Part shown: positions 22,990-27,097 of the stretch, one piece after another | Position numbering within the stretch: position 1 is the stretch's first letter | Layout of the letters: each line of letters opens with the position of its first letter | Assembly (NCBI GenBank): GCA_964418595.1 | Contig: CAYQMF010000091.1 | Location: 1-27,097 of the forward strand | Direction of reading: 5' to 3' | From: CAYQMF01 sp964418595 | Lineage (GTDB): Bacteria > Planctomycetota > UBA1135 > UBA2386 | DNA length: 27,097 bases | Notes under the pieces: generated by a model | Told to the model about the DNA's origin: nothing | The model's input: only the letters and a program-made list of their open reading frames with translations | The model's database searches: none | Program-made: the position numbers and the translations under genes

Positions 22990-24459
22990 ATGACGCAGCA
23001 ACCCGTCGACGCCGAAGAGCAGGAGCGCGCCGGGACCCCGGACGAGGAGCCATCCCTGCGCCGCCAGGTCGTGCGTGGCTCGGTGCACACGATCGGCTTC
23101 TACGGCATCACGCACGTGCTGCGTCTCGCCGGGAACGTGCTGTGCGCGCACTTCCTGGCGCCCGCGCACTTCGCCGTGATGTCGGTGTGCTTCGTCGTGC
23201 TCGAAGGCATCGAGCTGTTCTCCGACGTGGGCATCCGCCCCGCGATCGTGCACAGCCCGCGCGGCCACGACCCGGACTTCCTCAACACCGCGTGGACCAT
23301 CCAGGTGGCGCGCGGCGTGATCCTGTGGCTGGTCGCCTGCGCGCTCGGGCCCGCCGTGGCAGCGTTCTATCCGGAGTACCCGGAGGCCGCGGGCCTCATG
23401 CCGGTCATCGGGTTCGCCGCGGTGCTCTCGGGCCTGTGGTCCACCAAGCTGCACACGGCACTCAAGGCCATGCGGCCGAGCCAGGTCCTGCTCTCGCAGC
23501 TCGCGGGCCAGGCGGTGTCGGTGGTCGCGATGGTGTCGGTGGCGAGCGTGTACCGGTCGGTGTGGGCGCTGGTGATCGGCGGCCTCGTGTCGCCGTTCAC
23601 GCAGATGCTGATCAGCCACCTGCTCCTGCCGGGCGTGCGCAACCGTCTGCACTGGAGCGCGGACCACGCGCGCGCGCTGTTCAGCTACGGGCGCTGGGTG
23701 TTCCTCAGCACCGTGTTCACGTTCCTGGCACGGCAGACCGATCGGCTCCTGCTGGCGCGCCTGATCGGCAAGACGGTGTTCGGCGTCTACAACCAGGCGC
23801 TGATGGGCGCGCGGATCTGCATGGACGTGGTCGGCCAGCTCGTCGACTGGGTCGCGTTCCCCGCATACGCGCGCATCGTCAATGCCGGCGACCCGGTCCA
23901 GGTGCCGTTCCGGCGGATGAACAACCTCGTCCAGCTCGGCGCGGGTGCGCTGGTCGCAGGCCTCATCGCGGGCGGACCCGGGCTCGTGCGCGTGCTGTTC
24001 GACTGGCGCTACCACGACGCTGGCTGGATGCTGCGCCTGCTCGCCATGGGCGGGTGGTTCACCGTGCTCGAGGCGAGCTGCAGCAGCCTGCACAAGGCGC
24101 TGGCGTCGACGCGGTGGATGGCCGCGGGGCACTCGAGCAAGGTCGCGACCATGCTCGTGGCACTGCCCGTGGGCTACCACCTCGACGGCATCGAAGGCGC
24201 CATGGTCGGCGGGATCGCGGCCGACATGGTGCGCTACCTCGTGTGCGGGCTCGGCCTCGAGCGCCGGGGTTTCGCGATCTTCTGGCACGACACGCTCACG
24301 ACCACCGCCGTGGTCGCGACTGCGAGCCTGGGGATCTTCGTCGATTGCCACCTGCTCGACGCCCCGCCGCTCGTGCGCGTGGTCACGGCGGGCTCCGCGG
24401 CCGCGTGCCTGTGGCTCGCCCCCCTGGGGTTTGCCGCCGCCAGCTACCGGCGGCGCTGA
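22990..24459 (+). CDS. Oligosaccharide/lipopolysaccharide flippase-like membrane protein (MOP superfamily, Wzx type)
   Basis: 489 aa from ATG 22990. After a charged cytoplasmic N-terminus (~30 residues) come about 12-14 hydrophobic segments. Characteristic Wzx/PST motifs: RQVVRGSVHTIGFYGITHVLRLAGNVLCAHFLAPAHFAVMS at the first helices, a long central loop region with HARALFSYGRWVFLSTVFTFLARQTDRLLLARLIGKTVFGVYNQAL (typical of the seventh helix region), and VDWVAFPAYARI. Members move lipid-linked sugars or export polysaccharide across the inner membrane. No glycosyltransferase genes are adjacent, so its substrate is unknown; lying next to a peptidoglycan hydrolase may be chance or may indicate a role in cell-surface glycans. 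Convergent with the kinase gene. Confidence 0.85.
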   Translation: MTQQPVDAEEQERAGTPDEEPSLRRQVVRGSVHTIGFYGITHVLRLAGNVLCAHFLAPAHFAVMSVCFVVLEGIELFSDVGIRPAIVHSPRGHDPDFLNTAWTIQVARGVILWLVACALGPAVAAFYPEYPEAAGLMPVIGFAAVLSGLWSTKLHTALKAMRPSQVLLSQLAGQAVSVVAMVSVASVYRSVWALVIGGLVSPFTQMLISHLLLPGVRNRLHWSADHARALFSYGRWVFLSTVFTFLARQTDRLLLARLIGKTVFGVYNQALMGARICMDVVGQLVDWVAFPAYARIVNAGDPVQVPFRRMNNLVQLGAGALVAGLIAGGPGLVRVLFDWRYHDAGWMLRLLAMGGWFTVLEASCSSLHKALASTRWMAAGHSSKVATMLVALPVGYHLDGIEGAMVGGIAADMVRYLVCGLGLERRGFAIFWHDTLTTTAVVATASLGIFVDCHLLDAPPLVRVVTAGSAAACLWLAPLGFAAASYRRR

Positions 24460-24461
24460 CG

Positions 24462-24482
24462 ATCCTCGCGCCACGCGAGGAT
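24462..24482. terminator. Bidirectional terminator hairpin between the flippase-like and kinase genes
   Basis: ATCCTCGCG (24462-24470), CCA loop, CGCGAGGAT (24474-24482): nine perfect pairs in the 39 bp gap between convergent stops. Confidence 0.7.
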
Positions 24483-24498
24483 TCGCGGGAGCCGCAGA

Positions 24499-25581
24499 TC
24501 AGGCGCGCATCGCCCGGTCCTGCCGCTCCATCGCCGCGACCATCGCGAACTGCACGCGCGCGCGGTCCAGGTTGTGTCCGGCGCGATGGACCTTGAAGTA
24601 CACGTCGCCGTTCAGGTGGTCGGCGAGGAAGCGCATGCCGATGGTGAGCGTGACGAGACGCGCGGCGAACGGCATCAACTCGCGCTCCGCCGGGGTGAGG
24701 AAAGCCCCGGCTGTGGCGAGGTACCCTTCCACCAGCGCCCGATAGAGCGTCAGGTCGGTGCCGGCGCGGGAGAGGTCGCGCTCGTCCTCCGCGCTGGTCG
24801 CCGCGGTGAAGCGCACCAGATCACCGAAGTCGTAGAGCGAGTACGCCGGCATGCAGGTGTCGAGGTCCACGACGCACACCGCCTTGCCGGTGCGCTGGTC
24901 GAACAGGACGTTGTTGAGCTTGGTGTCGCCGTGCACGATCCGGCGCGGCATCCGACCCGCAGCGATCTCCTTGTCGATGGTCCGCACCTGCGTGCGCCGC
25001 GCATCGACGAACGCCAGGTCGGCGTGCGCAGCGGCGACGCGCCCGGCCGCGTCACCGCGGACCGCGGCGTCGAGCTGCTGCAGGCGGTGCGGCGAGCTGA
25101 AGAACAGGGGGATCGTGTCCTGCAGTTCCGCCGTCGGCAGGTCGATGAGACGCGCCTGGAACTGCCCGAAGGCACGCGCCGCCTCGTACGCCTGCTCCGG
25201 GCCCTGGCACGCATCGTGGGTCAGCGTGCCCTCGACGTACTCGTAGGTGCGCCACGGTCCCGACGGCACGCGGATGTAGGCCTCCCCCGACTTCGCGGGC
25301 ACGAGCCGCAGCGTGTGGAAGCCGTCATCGCCGTCGGACTGTCGCTTCCGCTCCAGGTGGTTCGTGACGGCGCGCACGTTGTGCATCACCGCAGGGATGT
25401 CGGTGAACACGTCCTCGTTGAGGTGCTGGTGCAGGAAGCGCACGTCGCGCGGACCCGACCGCCACGTCGACACGAACGTGTCGTGGATGTGGCCCCGCGC
25501 CAGCGGTTGCACGCCGACCAGCGCACCGTCGATGGCGAACCCCGACAACACGCCCTCGGGTACGGCTTGCAGGTGTTTCAT
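24499..25581 (-). CDS. APH-fold sugar kinase, N-acetylhexosamine 1-kinase (NahK)-like
   Basis: 360 aa from ATG 25581, close to the ~359 aa of Bifidobacterium NahK. Motifs: PLARGHIHDTFVST (27-39, glycine-loop equivalent; NahK-type proteins have GHINDTY), YEYVEGTL hinge (113-120), VHGDTKLNNVLFD (216-228, Brenner catalytic loop with D219 and N224), VCVVDLDTCMPAYSLYDFGDLVRF (236-258, Mg-binding DLD). These match NahK better than antibiotic-modifying APH enzymes. NahK phosphorylates GlcNAc/GalNAc at C1; related AmgK enzymes act on MurNAc/GlcNAc. The start lies four bases past the stop of the HIT gene, so it is the third gene of an smpB-HIT-kinase operon. In this window it is the only candidate sugar kinase for sugar imported unphosphorylated. 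Substrate assignment is inference. Confidence 0.78.
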   Translation of the reverse strand: MKHLQAVPEGVLSGFAIDGALVGVQPLARGHIHDTFVSTWRSGPRDVRFLHQHLNEDVFTDIPAVMHNVRAVTNHLERKRQSDGDDGFHTLRLVPAKSGEAYIRVPSGPWRTYEYVEGTLTHDACQGPEQAYEAARAFGQFQARLIDLPTAELQDTIPLFFSSPHRLQQLDAAVRGDAAGRVAAAHADLAFVDARRTQVRTIDKEIAAGRMPRRIVHGDTKLNNVLFDQRTGKAVCVVDLDTCMPAYSLYDFGDLVRFTAATSAEDERDLSRAGTDLTLYRALVEGYLATAGAFLTPAERELMPFAARLVTLTIGMRFLADHLNGDVYFKVHRAGHNLDRARVQFAMVAAMERQDRAMRA

Positions 25582-25585
25582 GCGC

Positions 25586-25915
25586 TCACCGCCGCGGCTC
25601 GCCGGAGTTGACGTGGAAGTGCAGGTGCTTGGAGTCCTGGTAGCGCCCCAGGTTGGTGAGCACGCGCGCAGCACCGTGTTCCGCGAGCACCGCCGCGGCG
25701 ACCTCGCGCACGACCGCCAGCAGGTCTGCGAGCAGGTCCGGCGACGCGTTGCCGAGGTCGACCAGCGACGGCACGTGCACCTTGGGGATCACGACGATGT
25801 GCACCGGCCAGAACGGGCGGGTGTGGTGGTAGGCGAGCACCGTCGGCGTCTCGCGCACCACGCGCACCGGCGTCCTGCCGCTGAGCACCTCCTCGCAGTA
25901 GAAGTCGTCGCTCAC
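25586..25915 (-). CDS. HIT-family (histidine triad) hydrolase
   Basis: 109 aa from a GTG at 25915 that overlaps the smpB stop (GTGA), which fixes the start by coupling. HIT proteins hydrolyse or transfer nucleoside monophosphates through a covalent histidine-AMP intermediate in the cytoplasm. Visible motifs: N-terminal CEEVLSGRTPVRVVRETPTVLAYHHTRPFWPVHIVVIPKVHVPSL (7-51), TNLGRYQDSKHLHFHV with the triad H97-x-H99-x-H101. The chain ends only eight residues after the triad, shorter than many HINT proteins but workable. Its substrate is not identifiable; it is cotranscribed with smpB and the sugar kinase. Confidence 0.9.
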   Translation of the reverse strand: MSDDFYCEEVLSGRTPVRVVRETPTVLAYHHTRPFWPVHIVVIPKVHVPSLVDLGNASPDLLADLLAVVREVAAAVLAEHGAARVLTNLGRYQDSKHLHFHVNSGEPRR

Positions 25916-26391
25916 CGCCCCTCGGCCTCCCGCATGTCGCGTTTGGCCACCTTGGTGCGCTCCGCCTGGCGTTTGTCGTGCAGCTTCTTGCCGCGCCCCA
26001 CCCCGAGCCGCAGCTTGGCGATCCCGCGCTCGTTGAAGAACAGCTCGATGGGGATCATGGTCAGGCCCTTCTGGGCGACCTTGCCCTTCAGGCGCTTGAT
26101 CTCGCGCTTGTGCAGCAGCAGCTTGCGCCGCCGCGTCGGCAGGTGGTTCTGGCGGTTGCCGAACTCGTACTCCTGGATGTGGGCGCCGACCAGGAACACC
26201 TCATCGCCCTCGATCTTCCCCCATGCCTCTTCGAGGCTCACCTGGCCGACGCGCAGGGTCTTCACTTCCGTGCCCATCAGCACGATGCCGGCCTCGAAGG
26301 TGTCGAGGATCTCGAACTGATGGCGCGCCTTCTTGTTGAGGCTGATGCTGCGGCTCGTCCGCTGCTTCTTGTCCTTGTCGGAGCCGGCCAT
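25912..26391 (-). CDS. smpB: SsrA-binding protein SmpB (trans-translation)
   Basis: 159 aa from ATG 26391, standard SmpB length. SmpB binds tmRNA and delivers it to stalled ribosomes. Signature sequences: ISLNKKARHQFEILDTFEAGIVLMGTEVKTLRVGQVSLEEAW (N-terminal OB-fold entry), GAHIQEYEFGNRQNHLPTRRRKLLLHKREI, KGLTMIPIELFFNERGIAKLRLGVGRGKKLHDKRQ and the basic tail KVAKRDMREAEGR. A TATGGT hexamer nine bases upstream is the likely -10; there is no Shine-Dalgarno. It heads the smpB-HIT-kinase operon. The open frame extends upstream through the tRNA region but lacks any SmpB similarity there. No tmRNA gene is seen nearby. Confidence 0.97.
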   Translation of the reverse strand: MAGSDKDKKQRTSRSISLNKKARHQFEILDTFEAGIVLMGTEVKTLRVGQVSLEEAWGKIEGDEVFLVGAHIQEYEFGNRQNHLPTRRRKLLLHKREIKRLKGKVAQKGLTMIPIELFFNERGIAKLRLGVGRGKKLHDKRQAERTKVAKRDMREAEGR

Positions 26392-26400
26392 CGGCGGCGC

Positions 26401-26406
26401 ACCATA
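26401..26406 (-). promoter_or_regulatory. Candidate -10 (TATGGT) for smpB
   Basis: Minus-strand TATGGT, nine bases before ATG 26391; implies a transcript starting at or within a few bases of the start codon. Confidence 0.45.
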
Positions 26407-26453
26407 GACCCGTCCCCCCGCGAAGGAAGCACCCTCTTCCCCGTGGCTCGGCC

Positions 26454-26481
26454 TTGCAAACCGGGTCGACCTCGCTACCCT
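26454..26481 (+). promoter_or_regulatory. Promoter of tRNA-Leu
   Basis: TTGCAA (26454-26459), 16 bp spacer, TACCCT (26476-26481). It ends 13 bases before the mature tRNA 5' end, leaving a 5' leader of about seven bases. This is one of the better sigma70-like promoters in the window. Confidence 0.6.
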
Positions 26482-26494
26482 CCCGCCTCCCCAC

Positions 26495-26583
26495 GCCCAG
26501 GTGGCGGAACTGGCAGACGCGCTAGGTTCAGGTCCTAGTGGGAGTAATATCCCTTGGAGGTTCAAGTCCTCTCCTGGGCACCA
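26495..26583 (+). tRNA. tRNA-Leu(CAG)
   Basis: Acceptor GCCCAGG (26495-26501) pairs with CCTGGGC (26573-26579), discriminator A, encoded CCA at 26581-26583. Anticodon stem CTAGG/CCTAG with loop TTCAGGT gives anticodon CAG, reading CUG. A long variable arm (GGGAGTAATATCCC) and T-arm GGAGG-TTCAAGT-CCTCT mark it as a class II leucine tRNA. Confidence 0.96.
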
Positions 26584-26674
26584 CACTTCTCTCGTTCTCT
26601 CTCTCGCCCGTGGCATCGGCATCGACGCGCGCGCCGCGCGCAGTGACCCGCACGCGGCACGCGCAGTGAGCGGA

Positions 26675-27097
26675 ATGCGCAGTGAGTTGAACGCAGGCGT
26701 CGCGTTGGCGCGGCCGGGACGCGACGGGCTCCCGGCCGAGTTCGCCCCGCTCCGGATCGGCGCCCTGCATGTCGATCCGCCCGTGGTCCTCGCCCCCATG
26801 GCCGGGGTCACCAATGCGCCCTTCCGCACGATCTGCCGGCGCTTCTCCGGCAACCGCTGCCTGTACGTGAGCGAGATGATCATGGCGAAGGCCTTCGCCA
26901 TGGGGAACGCGAAGACGATGCGGCTCGCGTCGTTCGGCCCGGAGGAGACCGTGCGCAGCATCCAGCTCTACGGCACCGAGCCCGTCGCGCTCGGCGAAGC
27001 GGCGCGCATCCTGCGCGACGAGTGGGACGTGCACCACATCGACATGAACTTCGGCTGTCCGGTGCGCAAGGTCACCGCCGCCGGCGGCGGGGCCGCG
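26675..27097 (+). CDS. tRNA-dihydrouridine synthase, 5' part (cut by window end)
   Basis: The first 141 codons are present, open to the last base. Dus enzymes are FMN-dependent and reduce specific uridines in the tRNA D-arm. Motifs: PLRIGALHVDPPVVLAPMAGVTNAPFRTICRRF (the FMN-binding APMAGVT strand), YVSEMIMAKA, IQLYGTEP, and HHIDMNFGCPVRKVTAAGGGAA with the catalytic cysteine in NFGCP. The resemblance is closest to DusB-type proteins. The start ATG 26675 is preceded by GAGCGGA, a weak ribosome site; it leaves a ~25-residue N-terminal extension before the conserved core. It lies 91 bases downstream of tRNA-Leu on the same strand, so co-transcription with the tRNA is possible. Confidence 0.92.
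   Translation, partial: MRSELNAGVALARPGRDGLPAEFAPLRIGALHVDPPVVLAPMAGVTNAPFRTICRRFSGNRCLYVSEMIMAKAFAMGNAKTMRLASFGPEETVRSIQLYGTEPVALGEAARILRDEWDVHHIDMNFGCPVRKVTAAGGGAA

Noticed and set aside
20032..24474. Very long (about 1480-codon) open frame antisense to the amidase and flippase genes
   Set aside because: A GC-rich antisense shadow: Arg/Ala/Val/His-rich product with no domain, opposite two genes with clear family motifs. The same holds for the long frames at 3451-7071 (minus), 714-3908 (plus), 7174-10221 (plus) and 10137-12383 (plus).
24499..25581. Aminoglycoside resistance phosphotransferase
   Set aside because: It shares the APH fold, but the GHIHDTF and HGDTKLNN...DLDT motifs and the length fit NahK-like sugar kinases, and the context is housekeeping and wall-sugar genes.
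26392..26961. N-terminal extension of SmpB through the tRNA-Leu locus
   Set aside because: It would read antisense through a tRNA and the dus gene; SmpB proteins begin with a short basic segment as at ATG 26391.
1..27097. CRISPR array, prophage or conventional insertion sequence with transposase
   Set aside because: No regularly spaced direct repeats, phage structural genes, integrase or transposase were seen; the only mobile signal is the non-autonomous 320 bp repeat pair.

Overview
The window is uniformly very GC-rich bacterial DNA. Several large secreted proteins carry N-terminal signal peptides with cleavage regions of the AQ/APQG type, together with C-terminal beta-sandwich modules of a kind I associate with marine or uncultured Planctomycetota. 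Lamin-tail-domain proteins, a GH3-serine hydrolase fusion, a MoaD-MoaE fusion and a GerM-amidase_3 protein fit that guess, but no rRNA or marker gene here proves the phylum.

Layout. From 1 to about 2.6 kb lie two minus-strand secreted proteins of unknown role, a ~200 bp imperfect inverted repeat (686-888), and the first copy of a 320 bp TIR-bounded element. From 2.6 to 7 kb lie a fused molybdopterin synthase (minus strand) and a tandem pair of plus-strand lamin-tail-domain proteins, followed by a 250 bp intergenic stretch packed with hairpins. From 7.1 to 10 kb lies a secreted NagZ (GH3) fused to an AmiE-like serine hydrolase. The second, inverted copy of the 320 bp element sits at 10.03-10.35 kb, inside the stop codon of the next gene. 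From 10.3 to 13.8 kb lie a GH10-like (GHL10) secreted protein and a divergent secreted protein of unknown function. From 13.8 to 23 kb is the core of the locus: nagX-like membrane protein, murQ, a sodium:solute symporter, two overlapping DUF1343/NamZ genes, and a large multidomain N-acetylmuramoyl-L-alanine amidase. From 23 to 27.1 kb lie a lipid-linked-oligosaccharide flippase-like protein, a NahK-like sugar kinase, a HIT protein, smpB, tRNA-Leu(CAG) and the 5' part of a dus gene.

How the genes work together. The central genes make a nearly complete pathway for peptidoglycan scavenging and MurNAc recycling, similar in content to the Bacillus subtilis murQRP-amiE-nagZ-namZ locus. A secreted amidase strips peptides. 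The secreted NagZ-AmiE fusion removes GlcNAc and peptides. A secreted NamZ releases MurNAc. An SSS-family symporter, rather than a PTS, would import the sugars. MurQ converts MurNAc-6-P to GlcNAc-6-P. A PTS would phosphorylate during import, so this arrangement needs a separate sugar kinase; the NahK-like gene near 25 kb is a candidate but would be expected to make the 1-phosphate.

Other points are a candidate TA-targeting MITE pair, and a recurrent TANNNT motif 8-18 nt upstream of many start codons that lack Shine-Dalgarno sequences, suggesting leaderless or very short-leader mRNAs. All identifications come from reading motifs by eye; no database search was run.
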